Shown here: piece by piece, positions 19,306 through 29,187 of the stretch
Position numbering within the stretch: the first letter of the stretch is position 1
How the letters are laid out: each line of letters begins with the position of its first letter
Assembly (NCBI GenBank): GCA_016708905.1
Contig: JADJEV010000004.1
Span: 62,001-126,000 of the forward strand
DNA from: Candidatus Methylophosphatis roskildensis
Lineage (GTDB): Bacteria; Pseudomonadota; Gammaproteobacteria; Burkholderiales; Rhodocyclaceae
Direction of reading: 5' to 3'
DNA length: 64,000 nucleotides
The notes under the pieces: generated by a model
Told to the model about the DNA's origin: nothing
Databases searched by the model: none
What the model saw: only the letters and a program-made list of their open reading frames with translations
Position numbers and translations under genes: made by a program

Positions 19306-20763
19306 TCAACGGCGCCAGAATGCCGGCATCAGCACGACCAGCAAGGAGAATATCTCGAGGCGCCCGAGCAGCATGGCCCACGAGCACACCCAGGTCTGGA
19401 AATCGCTCAGCACCGCATAGGTCGACGCCGGTCCGACCAGATTGAGGCCGGGACCGGTGTTGTTGAGGCAGGCGACGACCGCCGAGAAAGCGGTGACGAC
19501 ATCGAGTCGGGAAGCGACCAGCAGCAAGGTCATCGAGACGATGGTGACGACGTAGATGAACATGAAGCCGAGAATGGCGTGCAGCGCGGAATCGGGAACG
19601 ACGGTCGCGCCGAAGCGCACGGTCTGCAGGCTGCGCGGATGCATCGCCCGCATCAGCTCGCGGAACACCTGCTTGTAGAGAATCACCGCCCGCATCATCT
19701 TGATGCCGCCGCCGGTCGAGCCCGAGCAGGCGACGAAGCTGCCGAGAAACAGGATCCACAACTGGCCGAACATCGGCCATTGCGCGTAGTCGGTGGTCGC
19801 AAAGCCGAGCGACGTGGCCAGCGACACCGAGTGGAACGCAACGTAACGCAGGGTCGTCGCGAAGTCGGGATAGATCGCGTCGGGCCACAGGTAGAGCGAG
19901 AGCGCCAGGGTGCTGGCGGCCAGGACGCCGAGAAAATAGTGCGCCTCGCGGTCGAACCAGTAAGGAACCAGCGAGCGCCGCGACAGGACCAGGAAATGGG
20001 TGCTGTAATTGATCCCGGCCAGCAGCGCAAAACCGATGGCGACGAGCTCGATGTCAAGGCTGTTGAAGTGGCCGAGGCTGGCATCCTTGGAGGAAAAGCC
20101 GCCGAGACCCATGATCGAGAAGGCGTGCATCAGCGCGTCCCAGCCCGGCATGCCGGCGAGCCGCAGGCCGGACGCGCAGGCAATGGTCAGAATCAGGTAG
20201 ACCACCCACAGACCCTTGGCCGTTTCGGTGATGCGCGGCGTGATCTTGGAATCCTTCATCGGTCCTGGCGTCTCGGCCTTGAGCATGCCGCGGCCGCCGA
20301 AGCCGAGCAGCGGCAGGATGGCAACCGCAAGAACGATCACGCCGAGGCCGCCGATCCAGTGCATGAAGGTTCGCCACAGGTTGATCGACAGCGGCAGTTC
20401 GTCCAACCCCGAGAGGACGGTCGCACCGGTCGCCGTCAGGCCCGAGACGGCCTCGAAATAGGCGTCGGTCCATGACAGCCCGTCAATCTGCAGGTAGAGC
20501 GGCAAGGCGCCAAAGGCCGGCAGCAGCGACCAGGTCAGTGCGACCAGCAGAAAACCTTCGCGCACCCGGATATCGCGCTTCCTGCCGCGCAGGGAGCAGG
20601 ACATCAGCGCGCCGACGGCGACGGTGATCAGCACGGCTTCGTCATAAGCCGTGTGCGCGCCGTCGGCGATCAGCCACGACACCGACAAGGGCACCAGCAT
20701 CAGCACGCCGAAGCCGACGATCAGAATGCCGAGCACGAACAGCACCGGCGCGAGATAGTTCAC
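19306..20763 (-). CDS. trkH: Trk potassium uptake channel subunit TrkH, first copy
   Basis: A 485-residue TrkH with the same architecture and length as the copy at 17843-19300. Filter loops: TATGATVLSGL, FSIMGLGGFSS, VSLATSLGFATTDY and ACLNNTGPGLN. The third loop differs most between copies (ATSLGF versus ATTTGF), so ion affinity or gating may differ (inference). It starts 18 bp after trkA and ends 5 bp before the second trkH. Both copies look intact. Confidence 0.95.
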   Translation of the reverse strand: MNYLAPVLFVLGILIVGFGVLMLVPLSVSWLIADGAHTAYDEAVLITVAVGALMSCSLRGRKRDIRVREGFLLVALTWSLLPAFGALPLYLQIDGLSWTDAYFEAVSGLTATGATVLSGLDELPLSINLWRTFMHWIGGLGVIVLAVAILPLLGFGGRGMLKAETPGPMKDSKITPRITETAKGLWVVYLILTIACASGLRLAGMPGWDALMHAFSIMGLGGFSSKDASLGHFNSLDIELVAIGFALLAGINYSTHFLVLSRRSLVPYWFDREAHYFLGVLAASTLALSLYLWPDAIYPDFATTLRYVAFHSVSLATSLGFATTDYAQWPMFGQLWILFLGSFVACSGSTGGGIKMMRAVILYKQVFRELMRAMHPRSLQTVRFGATVVPDSALHAILGFMFIYVVTIVSMTLLLVASRLDVVTAFSAVVACLNNTGPGLNLVGPASTYAVLSDFQTWVCSWAMLLGRLEIFSLLVVLMPAFWRR

Positions 20764-20781
20764 TTTGGCGAACGCCGCTGA

Positions 20782-22209
20782 TCAGATGAAGCCGATCGAA
20801 ACCTGGAACAGCCTTTCGACCTTGGGCACCAGCTTCTTCGATGTGCAGAACACGATCACGTGGTCGTCCGGCTCGATCAGCGTATCGTGGTGCGCCATCT
20901 CGACGTGGCCGAGCGCCATCTTGATGGCGACGTCCTGCATGCCGATCACTTCCCGCGAGTCGAGATCGCGGACGATTGCCGCGATCGTGGCACCGCGCGG
21001 CAGATCGATCTGATCGATCCGCCGCCCGACGACCTTCGAGGTCATGGCGTCACCGTGAGCGACGATTTCGAGCGCCTCGGCCAAGCCGCGGCGCAGACTG
21101 TGCACCCGCGCCACGTCGCCGCGCCGGAAATGCGCCAGCACGCAACTGATGGCGATCTGCGCCGGCGACATGGCGATGTCGATCGGCCCGCCCTGCACCA
21201 TCTCGGCGTAGGCTTTACGGTTGATAAGGGCCAGCACACGCCGGCAACCGAGCCGCTTGGCCAGTGTCGCCGCCATGATGTTGTCTTCGTCGTCATTGGT
21301 CAGCGCGAGAAAGAGATCCATCTCGTCGATATTCTCCTCTTCGAGCAGGTCTCCATCCGTCGCATCGCCGACCAGCACCAGCGCCTTGTTCAGTTGCTGC
21401 GCGACGAAGTCGGCGCGCACCTTGGCTCCCTCGATGACCTTGACCTGATAGTCCTTCTCGAGCCGCCGTGCCAGTCGCATGCCGATGTTGCCGCAGCCGG
21501 CGATCATCACGCGCTTGACCGGGCGGTCCATGCGCCGCAATTCTTCCAGCGCGTAGCGGATGTTCTCGGTCGCGGCGAGCAGAAAGATTTCGTCGCCAGG
21601 CGCGATGACCGTGCTGCCTTCGGGAATGATCGCTTCGTCGCCGCGGAAGATCGCGGCAACGCGGAAATCGACATTCGGCAAATGGATCTGCACCTCGCAT
21701 AGCGGACGGCCGATCAGCGGCCCGCCTTCGAAAGCCCTGACGCCGACCAGCGACAGCCGCCCATTGCCGAACTCGAGCACCTGCAACGCTTCCGGGTACT
21801 CGACCAGCTTGACGATATAGTCGGTGATGTCCTGCTCCGGACAGATCGCGTAGTCGACAGCGAAGTTGTCCGGGCCGAGCAGTTTGTCGTCCTCGAGAAA
21901 ATCGGCCGAACGCAGACGGGCGATCCGGGTCGGGATGTGAAAGACGCTCTGTGCGACCTTGCAGGCAACCAGATTGGTCTGGTCGCTCTGGGTCGCGGCG
22001 ATCAGGACTTCGGCATCTTCGGCCCCGGCATCGCGCAGTGTCGTCGGATAGGCGGCATTGCCGACCACGGTGCGGATGTCCAGGCGATCCTGCAGGGCGC
22101 CAAGCAGGTTCTTATCCATGTCGATCAGCGTGATGTCGTTTTCTTCCGAGACCAGGTTCTCGGCCACGCTGGCGCCGACCTGGCCCGCACCGAGAATGAT
22201 GATGCGCAT
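20782..22209 (-). CDS. trkA: Trk system potassium uptake regulatory protein TrkA
   Basis: A 475-residue cytoplasmic protein with two tandem RCK (N+C) halves: dinucleotide-binding motifs GAGQVGASVAENL at residue 6 and GCGNIGMRLARRL near residue 237, each followed by acidic strand ends (LIDMD, VIEG). It binds NAD(H) or ATP and gates TrkH. The start ATG 22209 has AGAGGAG about 8 bases upstream; the frame remains open upstream but runs into an intergenic repeat. It is the first gene of the trkA-trkH-trkH operon. Confidence 0.95.
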   Translation of the reverse strand: MRIIILGAGQVGASVAENLVSEENDITLIDMDKNLLGALQDRLDIRTVVGNAAYPTTLRDAGAEDAEVLIAATQSDQTNLVACKVAQSVFHIPTRIARLRSADFLEDDKLLGPDNFAVDYAICPEQDITDYIVKLVEYPEALQVLEFGNGRLSLVGVRAFEGGPLIGRPLCEVQIHLPNVDFRVAAIFRGDEAIIPEGSTVIAPGDEIFLLAATENIRYALEELRRMDRPVKRVMIAGCGNIGMRLARRLEKDYQVKVIEGAKVRADFVAQQLNKALVLVGDATDGDLLEEENIDEMDLFLALTNDDEDNIMAATLAKRLGCRRVLALINRKAYAEMVQGGPIDIAMSPAQIAISCVLAHFRRGDVARVHSLRRGLAEALEIVAHGDAMTSKVVGRRIDQIDLPRGATIAAIVRDLDSREVIGMQDVAIKMALGHVEMAHHDTLIEPDDHVIVFCTSKKLVPKVERLFQVSIGFI

Positions 22210-22297
22210 CGGGTTGCTCCTCTTTGTTCTTCGTCGCGACGGCCGGCGGCTGCCGCGTGGCGCCCAGCCCTGAAACCCCACTCCCAAAACGACACCC

Positions 22298-22363
22298 GCC
22301 TGCAAGCCAGGCGCCAGGCCGTTCTCGGCGGCATCTCCGCCAGGAGCCAATATCCATGCGGCT
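22298..22363. repeat. Intergenic repeat, copy D
   Basis: A 66-bp segment ending GAGCCAATATCCATGCGGCT, collinear with copy C at 17744-17809. It sits in the 295-bp gap between trkA and efp, both of which are read away toward lower coordinates. No gene is seen in the rest of the gap. Confidence 0.65.
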
Positions 22364-22504
22364 CACAGCGATGCCGCCGACGGAAAGCTACGCCAGACCG
22401 GCGAATCCAGTGAAAACGGCCGCCTCGCGGCAGCCGTTTCGATCTCGCCCTTTGCTGTCGGCGAACGACATTGACGCCATCCCCATCGACCCGATCTGCC
22501 TCGG

Positions 22505-23065
22505 TCAGGCTCTTACGCGGTTGCGGTACTCGGCGGTACGGGTGTCGATCTCGATCTTGTCGCCGATTTCGCAAAACAGCGGCACGGGTACCTCGAAGCC
22601 GGTGGTAATCCTGGCGGTCTTCATGACCTTGCCCGAGGTATCACCCTTGATCGCCGGCTCGGTATAGACGATCTCGCGCACTACCGAGTTGGGCAATTCG
22701 ACCGAGATCGCTTTGCCGTTGTAGAACACCACTTCGCACGGCATGCCGTCTTCGAGATAGGCGAGCGCATCGACCATGTTCTCGGCCTCGACCTCGAACT
22801 GGTTGTAGTCGGCGTCCATGAACACGTACATCGGGTCGGCGAAGTAGGAAAAGCTCACTTCCTTGCGGTCGAGCACCACCACGTCGAACTTGTCGTCGGC
22901 CTTGTACACACTCTCGGTGCCGGTGCCGGTCAGCAGGTTCTTGAGCTTCATCTTGACCACGGCCGCGTTGCGGCCGGACTTGTTGTAGTCGGCCTTGATC
23001 ACGACCATCGGGTCGGTGCCGATCATCACGACATTGCCGACGCGCAGTTCCTGGGCTGTCTTCAT
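22505..23065 (-). CDS. efp: Elongation factor P
   Basis: A 186-residue translation factor that rescues ribosomes stalled at polyproline stretches. KOW-like N-domain followed by two OB folds; the tip of the first loop reads KSGRNAA with arginine at position 32. Arg32 marks the branch of EF-P modified by rhamnosylation rather than by lysylation, and the modifying enzyme EarP is encoded directly upstream (23120-24259). The signature YTEPAIKGDTSG is present. Call is firm. Confidence 0.97.
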   Translation of the reverse strand: MKTAQELRVGNVVMIGTDPMVVIKADYNKSGRNAAVVKMKLKNLLTGTGTESVYKADDKFDVVVLDRKEVSFSYFADPMYVFMDADYNQFEVEAENMVDALAYLEDGMPCEVVFYNGKAISVELPNSVVREIVYTEPAIKGDTSGKVMKTARITTGFEVPVPLFCEIGDKIEIDTRTAEYRNRVRA

Positions 23066-23119
23066 TGCTGGGGTTCCTGAGTTTTCCTGTGAGCTTCCCG
23101 GGCGGCGGGAATAAACGGA

Positions 23120-24259
23120 TCATTTTAGCCGATTCATGCAGAAATCGGCCAATCGGCTCGCCAGGTCCGTCTGGCCGGCGAGACGCCGGCACCATGACTC
23201 GGCGTGGCGCTGATAGGCCGGCAGCCGGGACTCGACGGCCATCCAGGCATCGAACACGCTGTTGGCCCGGTTCCAGGCCCGCCACAGCTCGCCCAGTACG
23301 GCTGCATCGGCAGCGTCCAGCCCCTCGCAATAAAGGGCGTGGAAGGCTTCCAACTTGGTCCAGTGGGCTTCCCCGGCCTGCGGGTAGATCTGCCAGATGA
23401 GCGGACGCGCGGCCCATTGCGCGCGAACGAAAGAATCCTCGCCGCGCACGAAGTTCACGTCGCTGGTCCACAGCAATTCGTCATAGCGATCCTGCGCGAC
23501 GAACGGCATCGCGCGCAGCACCAGCGCCCCGCGCGCGAGCTCCTCACCGGCCTGCACATCCTCGCGGCCGAAGAACGCGGCGGCGCCGCGCAGCAGCGGC
23601 CCGTCGGGTAGCGCGCAGACGAGCGGCCGATCGCCGGCCGCGAACGCCCGCATCAGATCGCCGGCCGCTGGATTGGGATAGCCGAACAGCGATACGACGA
23701 ACGCATCGCGCGCCGGCGGCGCGAATCCGGCCGCGCGCCAGAATGCTCCGCGCGACTCTTGATCGTCGAGAAAAGCGTCGCGCCGGGCGATCAGGTCGCG
23801 TTCGCGCAACAGGCCGCCGCTGTTCGGCCCGAAACCGGGGAAGAAGAAGTGCTTGAGCAGCGGCAGGCGCGGATGCGGTGAGGCCATCGCATGGCAGCCT
23901 TCGACCCAGTGTTCGGCACTCAGGTATTCGAGGTTGATCCACACCGGCGGCAGCGGACGCGCGGCCATCGCGGCGACATAGGGCTCGGGCAAGTGGCAGG
24001 CGAATGCCTCGACCACCACGTCGGCCGCCGCCACCTCGGCGGGAAATCCGCTGTGCCAGCGATGCACCTCGACGCCACCGAGCACTTGCGCCGGGGCCAG
24101 CGGATCGAGCTGCGGGCAGAGCCGAGCGAAACTCGCCAGATCATCCACCCACAGGCGGACGGCGAAACCATGCTCGGCGAAGAGCTGGCGAGCCAGGCGC
24201 CAGCAGACACCGATGTCGCCATAGTTGTCGACCACGGCGCAAAAGACGTCCCAGCGCAT
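23120..24259 (-). CDS. earP: EF-P arginine rhamnosyltransferase EarP
   Basis: Transfers rhamnose from TDP-rhamnose to Arg32 of EF-P. The N-terminus MRWDVFCAVVDNYGDIGV holds the two catalytic-type aspartates (here D11 and D15), and RGEDSFVRAQWA near residue 270 is the conserved sugar-nucleotide binding motif. I take ATG 24259 as start (379 residues, family length); the frame is open 81 bases further, but that would overlap the preceding gene. It starts one base after the outer-membrane factor stop and ends 54 bp before efp, so modifier and target are made together. Confidence 0.95.
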   Translation of the reverse strand: MRWDVFCAVVDNYGDIGVCWRLARQLFAEHGFAVRLWVDDLASFARLCPQLDPLAPAQVLGGVEVHRWHSGFPAEVAAADVVVEAFACHLPEPYVAAMAARPLPPVWINLEYLSAEHWVEGCHAMASPHPRLPLLKHFFFPGFGPNSGGLLRERDLIARRDAFLDDQESRGAFWRAAGFAPPARDAFVVSLFGYPNPAAGDLMRAFAAGDRPLVCALPDGPLLRGAAAFFGREDVQAGEELARGALVLRAMPFVAQDRYDELLWTSDVNFVRGEDSFVRAQWAARPLIWQIYPQAGEAHWTKLEAFHALYCEGLDAADAAVLGELWRAWNRANSVFDAWMAVESRLPAYQRHAESWCRRLAGQTDLASRLADFCMNRLK

Positions 24260-24260
24260 T

Positions 24261-25676
24261 TCAGCGGCCGGCCGCCCCGAGTTGATCCGGTGCGATGGTG
24301 CCGTCCCAGCCGCCGCCCAGCGCGCGGTACAGACCGACATGGGCAGTGAAGCGCGCCAGCCTCACCTGATCGACCGCCGATTCCGCGGCCAGCAGCGTGC
24401 GCTGTGCATCGAGCACCGTGCTGAAGTCGACGGCACCGGCCTTGTAGCGCAGCTCGGCCAGGCGGTAAGCCTCGCGCGCATGCGCTGCAGCCTCGACCTG
24501 TTGCGCTTCCTGCCGCGCGAACTCCTCGACCCCGGCGAACGCATCCTCGACATCGCGAAATGACGAACGCACCGCCAGCAGGTAGTTCTCCACCAGTTCG
24601 GCGCGACGGGCGCTCGCCACCTCGACCTGCCCACGCTTGCGTCCGCCGTCGAAGATCGTGCCGGCCAGGGTGGCCGCCAGACTGTAGAAACCGCTGCCCG
24701 ATCCGAACAGCGCACCCAGCGTTCCTGCCTGCCAGCCGCCGCCCACGCCAAGGGTCAGCGAAGGCAGCACTGCCGCCCGCGCGGCATTGACATCGGCATT
24801 GGCGGCGCGCAGATCGGCCTCGGCCCGCCGCACGTCGGGGCGGCGTTCGATCAGTTGTGCAGGGACTCCAGATACCACCGCCGGCAGCGCCAGCGGCCGC
24901 AGCGACGCTTGCGGATCGGGCGCATCGGCGGGATTGCGGGCGAGCAGTACGGCCAGCGCGTCGCGCGCCACCTGCCGTTGCTGGCGCAGCGGCGGAACGG
25001 CCGCTTCGCTCGATGCGAGTTGCGAGCGCTGGCGTTCGAGCTCCAGCGCCGACACGCGCCCCGCCGCCTTCTGCGCCTCGACCAGCGCGAGCAGCCGGCG
25101 CGCGACCACCAGGTTGTCCTCGGCGGTGCGCAGCCGATCGTTGAGCGACAGCACCTGGAAATAGCTGTTGGCCAGATCGGAGGTCAGCGACAGGCGAACC
25201 ACCTCCTGCCCGAAGCGGCTGGACAGCAGCGCCGCCTCGCCCGCGCGTGCCGTTTCGCGATTCAGCCCCCACAGATCGATCTCGTAGCTCGCCTGCAAGC
25301 CAAGGGAAACGCTGTTGCTGGCCTCGCTGCCGCCGGACTTGCTGCGCCCCGCCCCGAGATCCCCGCTCAGCGACGGATAGAGGCCGGCCGATGCGATGCG
25401 CGCGCGCGCCCGCGCCTGGTCCACGCGTGCCGCTGCTGCGCGAATGTCATGATTCGCCGATTGCGCGTCGAGCATCAGTCGATCGAGTTCGGCACTGCCG
25501 AATGCCGACCACCACTGCCGGTCGGAGAACTGTCCATCACCAGCGGCCGGCCGGCCGAGCCATTCCGCAGGCGCATTTGGGTCGGGCCGGCGATAGGCGT
25601 CGGACAAGCCGGCGCATCCGGCGAGCAGCACGGGCAGGCAGAGAACCACGATCGAACGAAGCACGGGCATCGTCAT
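24261..25676 (-). CDS. Outer-membrane efflux lipoprotein (NodT/OprM-type TolC family)
   Basis: A 471-residue outer-membrane factor. It opens with a lipoprotein signal ending LLAGCAG (lipobox Cys about residue 21) and has two OEP repeats with the expected ALELERQRSQLASSEA and VDFSTVLDAQRTLL helices. It forms the outer channel for a tripartite pump; macB and macA lie immediately upstream on the same strand, and its ATG overlaps the macB stop (ATGA). So it is very likely the dedicated exit duct of this MacAB system. Confidence 0.93.
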   Translation of the reverse strand: MTMPVLRSIVVLCLPVLLAGCAGLSDAYRRPDPNAPAEWLGRPAAGDGQFSDRQWWSAFGSAELDRLMLDAQSANHDIRAAAARVDQARARARIASAGLYPSLSGDLGAGRSKSGGSEASNSVSLGLQASYEIDLWGLNRETARAGEAALLSSRFGQEVVRLSLTSDLANSYFQVLSLNDRLRTAEDNLVVARRLLALVEAQKAAGRVSALELERQRSQLASSEAAVPPLRQQRQVARDALAVLLARNPADAPDPQASLRPLALPAVVSGVPAQLIERRPDVRRAEADLRAANADVNAARAAVLPSLTLGVGGGWQAGTLGALFGSGSGFYSLAATLAGTIFDGGRKRGQVEVASARRAELVENYLLAVRSSFRDVEDAFAGVEEFARQEAQQVEAAAHAREAYRLAELRYKAGAVDFSTVLDAQRTLLAAESAVDQVRLARFTAHVGLYRALGGGWDGTIAPDQLGAAGR

Positions 25677-27622
25677 TCCGCCGACAGGGCGACCACCGGG
25701 TCGAGGCGCGCCGCGCGCCGTGCCGGCAGAAAGCCGAACAGCAGGCCGATGAAGAACGCGCTACCGAAGGCCAGCAGCACCGGTGGCAGCGAAAACACAA
25801 CCGGCGTGCCGAACTCGCCGGCGATCCAGGCAACGGCCAGTCCGCCGAAGACGCCGATCGCCCCGCCGACCGCGCACACCACCAGCGCCTCGGTGATGAA
25901 CTGCAGCAGGATGTGGATGGTGCGCGCGCCGGTCGCCATGCGGATGCCGATCTCGCGGATGCGCTCGGTCACCGACACCAGCATGATGTTCATCACGCCG
26001 ATGCCGCCGACCAGGAGGGAGATCGCCGCGATCGAGCCGAGCAGTACGGTCAGCGTGTTCTGCGTCGCGGTCACCGTTTCGAGCAGCGAGGCCATGTTGC
26101 GGATCTGGAAATCCACCTTGCGATGGCGCCCTTCGAGCAGGTTGCTGATCGCCGCCTCGGTTTCGTCGCCACGTGTCGTGTCGGCAATCTGCACCGTGAT
26201 GCTGCGCACATAGCGGCGCCCGAACAGGCGCATCTGCGCCGTGGTGAGCGGCATGATCATGTTGTCATCCATATCCGAGCCGTAGGGCGTGGCCCCCTTG
26301 CCGGCCAGTACGCCGACCACCTGAAACGGTATGTTGTTGACCAGCACGTACTTGCCCAGCGGACCCTCGCCATCGCGAAACAGGTTGTTGGCCACGGTCC
26401 GCCCAAGCACGATGACCGGCGAATAGCTGGTCACATCGGCATCCGAGAAGAACGCCCCCTGGGCGAGTTCCCAGTTGCGCGCACGTGCGTAGTTGGCACT
26501 GGTGCCGGTGCCGGTGGTGGTGTAGTCGTTGTCGCCGTAGCGCACGGTCACGCCGCTGTTGTACTCGGGCACGCTCTCGCGCACATTGGGCAGCAGTGCA
26601 ATCGCCTCGGCATCCTGCGCTACCAGCGAGGAACTGTCGCCCGGGGCGCGCACGTTGCGCGCCCCGGGCCGGACCACCAGCAGATCGGTGCCCATCGCCT
26701 CGATGCGCGACAGGACCGATGCCTTGCTGCCATCGCCGATCGCCAGCATCGCCACCACCGCACCGACGCCGATGATGATGCCGAGCAGGGTCAGCACCGT
26801 GCGAAACAGGTTGGTGCGCAGCGAGCGCAGCGCCATCTTGACCGCCTCCATCATGTCGGGCAGATGGCCGGCGGAATCGGCGCTTCGGTCGGCCGACTGC
26901 ACGATTGCCGGCTCGACGGCCCGTGCATCACGCACCCGCGTCACGCTGTCGTCGACGATCAGGCCGTCGCGGATCTGGATGGTGCGATCGGCTTCCGCCG
27001 CGACATCGGCTTCATGGGTGATCAGGATGATGGTGTGGCCGGCCCGGTGCAGCTCGCGCAATTGCGCCATCACTTCGGCACCGCTGCGGGTATCGAGCGC
27101 ACCAGTCGGCTCGTCGGCGAGGATCACCCGGCCGCCATTCATCAGCGCGCGCGCGATCGACACGCGCTGCTGCTGGCCGCCGGAGAGCTGGGTCGGCCGG
27201 TAATCGAGCCGGTCGGCCAGGCCCAGCCGCGTCAGCAGCTCGCGCGCACGATGAATGCGGTCGCGCCGCGACATACCGGCATAGATCGAGGGAATCTCGA
27301 CGTTCTCGGTGGCGGTCTCGGTGGGGATCAGGTTGTAGCGCTGGAAGATGAAGCCGAAGGTATTCCGCCGCAGTGCGGCCAGTTCGTCCGAATCGAGCAG
27401 GGACACGTCGCGGCCGGCGAACAGGTAACGGCCGCCACTCGGCCGGTCGAGGCAGCCCAGAATGTTCATCAGAGTGCTCTTGCCCGAGCCGGACTGGCCC
27501 ATGATGGCGACGAACTCGCCTTCCTCGATCGTCAGGGATATCCCGTGCAGGACCGGCACCGGCAGCCCGCCCGACTGGAAGGTCTTGGTCAGATCGACCA
27601 GTTCGATCAGCGGCGCGCTCAT
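25673..27622 (-). CDS. macB: Macrolide-type ABC exporter ATP-binding/permease protein MacB
   Basis: A 649-residue fusion of an N-terminal ABC ATPase (Walker A MGQSGSGKST about residue 43, signature LSGGQQQRVSIARAL, Walker B VILADEPTGALD) and a C-terminal FtsX-like permease with four transmembrane helices and a large periplasmic domain between the first and second helix. MacB works as a dimer with MacA and an outer-membrane channel to expel macrolides, peptides or lipids from the periplasm. ATG 27622 is chosen because it begins the domain properly; the frame continues upstream into macA. Confidence 0.95.
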   Translation of the reverse strand: MSAPLIELVDLTKTFQSGGLPVPVLHGISLTIEEGEFVAIMGQSGSGKSTLMNILGCLDRPSGGRYLFAGRDVSLLDSDELAALRRNTFGFIFQRYNLIPTETATENVEIPSIYAGMSRRDRIHRARELLTRLGLADRLDYRPTQLSGGQQQRVSIARALMNGGRVILADEPTGALDTRSGAEVMAQLRELHRAGHTIILITHEADVAAEADRTIQIRDGLIVDDSVTRVRDARAVEPAIVQSADRSADSAGHLPDMMEAVKMALRSLRTNLFRTVLTLLGIIIGVGAVVAMLAIGDGSKASVLSRIEAMGTDLLVVRPGARNVRAPGDSSSLVAQDAEAIALLPNVRESVPEYNSGVTVRYGDNDYTTTGTGTSANYARARNWELAQGAFFSDADVTSYSPVIVLGRTVANNLFRDGEGPLGKYVLVNNIPFQVVGVLAGKGATPYGSDMDDNMIMPLTTAQMRLFGRRYVRSITVQIADTTRGDETEAAISNLLEGRHRKVDFQIRNMASLLETVTATQNTLTVLLGSIAAISLLVGGIGVMNIMLVSVTERIREIGIRMATGARTIHILLQFITEALVVCAVGGAIGVFGGLAVAWIAGEFGTPVVFSLPPVLLAFGSAFFIGLLFGFLPARRAARLDPVVALSAE

Positions 27623-27635
27623 GCCGGTCGGTCCA

Positions 27636-28898
27636 TCAGCGGCCGGGCGCGCGCAGGCCGCGTCCGCCGCTGTCCTTGGTTTTGTCGTCTTTCGCCACCG
27701 TGCCGGTGACAACGGTCTCGCCCTCCTCGAGCCCGCTCAGCACCTGGGCCTTGAGCCGCGTCAGCACGCCGACCGTGATTTCGCGTTCTTCCGGCTGCCC
27801 GTCCTTGAGCACGCGCACGATGAAGCGCCGCTTCTTCTGCGTGGCCGGCTCGCCAGCGCCGGCGTTCGCGACGGACGCCTCGCCGGCAGCTTCCGGCTGC
27901 CTCGCGCCGCGGGTGGCGTCGCCATTTCCCGCGGGCCGCTTGCCGCGCACCGAACTCTGCAAGGCGTTGGCCGGAATCAGCAGGGCATTCTCGGCGCGCG
28001 CCAGGAGAAAATAGACCTGCGCGCTCATCTGGGGCTTCAGGACGCCGTCCGGATTGTCCACATCGAACAGCACGTTGTAGAGGATCACGTTGTTGACGGT
28101 TTCCGGCGTCGGCAGGATCTGCCGTACCTTGCTGGTCCACCGGCGCTCGGGCAGCCCCAGCGTATTGAAATACACTGGCATGGCCACGTGGATCTTCGGT
28201 ACGTCCGCCTCGGAAGCCTGCGCCCAGACCGTCATGGTCGACAGATCGGCGATGCGCAGGATGACCGGAGCCTGCTGGCTGGACACCAGCGTCTGACCCT
28301 GGCGCGCGGTGAGCGAGACCACCGTACCGGCCATCGGCGCGAAAATCCGCGTGTAGCGCAGATTGGCTTCATCGGCCGTCAGGGACGATTCGTTCTGCCG
28401 GATCTGGGCGCGCAGCGATTCCACCTGCGCTTCGCCCTGGACAGCAGCCGCCTCGCTCTGTTGCAGGAGTTCCTCAGCCACGGCATCGGCCTTCATCAGT
28501 TCGCGATTGCGTTTCACTTGCTGCTGCGCCAGCCTGGCCTGCGCCTGCCGATCGACGAGTTGCGCCCGCAGATTCTGCAAGGTGGCCTTGGTCGAATCGA
28601 CTTTCGCCTGCAGGAGCGTCGGGTCGATCTCGGCGACGAGTTGCCCCTGTTTCACCGTGTCGCCGATCTCCACGTGCAGCGACTTGAGCTGGCCGGTGAC
28701 CTGGGTGCCGACGTCGACGTACTGCAACGGCTGCAGGGCGCCGATGGCCGAAACCGTGTCTTCGATACTTCCGCGTTCGACGACCGCGGTGACAAAGCGA
28801 TCGGCGCTGTTTTCGTTGCGGACATGCCAGAAATAGACGCCGAGACCGCCGAGCACGGCAGCCACCAGCAGAATCAGCCCGATGCGCTTGCGGTTCAT
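27636..28898 (-). CDS. macA: Membrane fusion protein MacA
   Basis: A 420-residue periplasmic adaptor. One N-terminal membrane anchor (IGLILLVAAVLGGLGVYFW), then half-motifs of the lipoyl domain (GTQVTGQLKSLHVEIGDTVK and APMAGTVVSLTARQGQTL) flanking a long helical hairpin (about residues 95-175), and a C-terminal beta-barrel. An alanine/glycine-rich insert near residues 325-370 (RPAGNGDATRGARQ onward) is longer than in E. coli MacA. It is the first gene of macA-macB-OMF-earP-efp and is divergent from the HDOD gene across a 289-bp gap. Confidence 0.94.
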   Translation of the reverse strand: MNRKRIGLILLVAAVLGGLGVYFWHVRNENSADRFVTAVVERGSIEDTVSAIGALQPLQYVDVGTQVTGQLKSLHVEIGDTVKQGQLVAEIDPTLLQAKVDSTKATLQNLRAQLVDRQAQARLAQQQVKRNRELMKADAVAEELLQQSEAAAVQGEAQVESLRAQIRQNESSLTADEANLRYTRIFAPMAGTVVSLTARQGQTLVSSQQAPVILRIADLSTMTVWAQASEADVPKIHVAMPVYFNTLGLPERRWTSKVRQILPTPETVNNVILYNVLFDVDNPDGVLKPQMSAQVYFLLARAENALLIPANALQSSVRGKRPAGNGDATRGARQPEAAGEASVANAGAGEPATQKKRRFIVRVLKDGQPEEREITVGVLTRLKAQVLSGLEEGETVVTGTVAKDDKTKDSGGRGLRAPGR

Positions 28899-29187
28899 GA
28901 GTCCTGTCGATGCGAGTCGAATGATGCGAATTGCGGTTGAGCGCCGGCAAGCGCGACGTGGACTATACCCTGCGGTCGCCGCAACCGTTGGCGGCGAGAC
29001 GGCCGGCCGGCGAGCCGCCAACACGCTGAAACTGAGAGCGATTCCGGGGGCGATCGGTTCAGTATTCCAAACACGGTGATTGTGCGTCCGGCATCCCCGA
29101 CGACGCGGGACGACCCATTGCAGAGCTAAAGTCGCACTCGGCAAAGCCGTAGTTACCGACAACGACGTCCCGCTGGGGTTTCACGCA

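Noticed and set aside
25247..27709. 820-codon plus-strand frame opposite macB and the outer-membrane factor
   Set aside because: Histidine- and arginine-rich shadow; macB motifs on the minus strand are complete.
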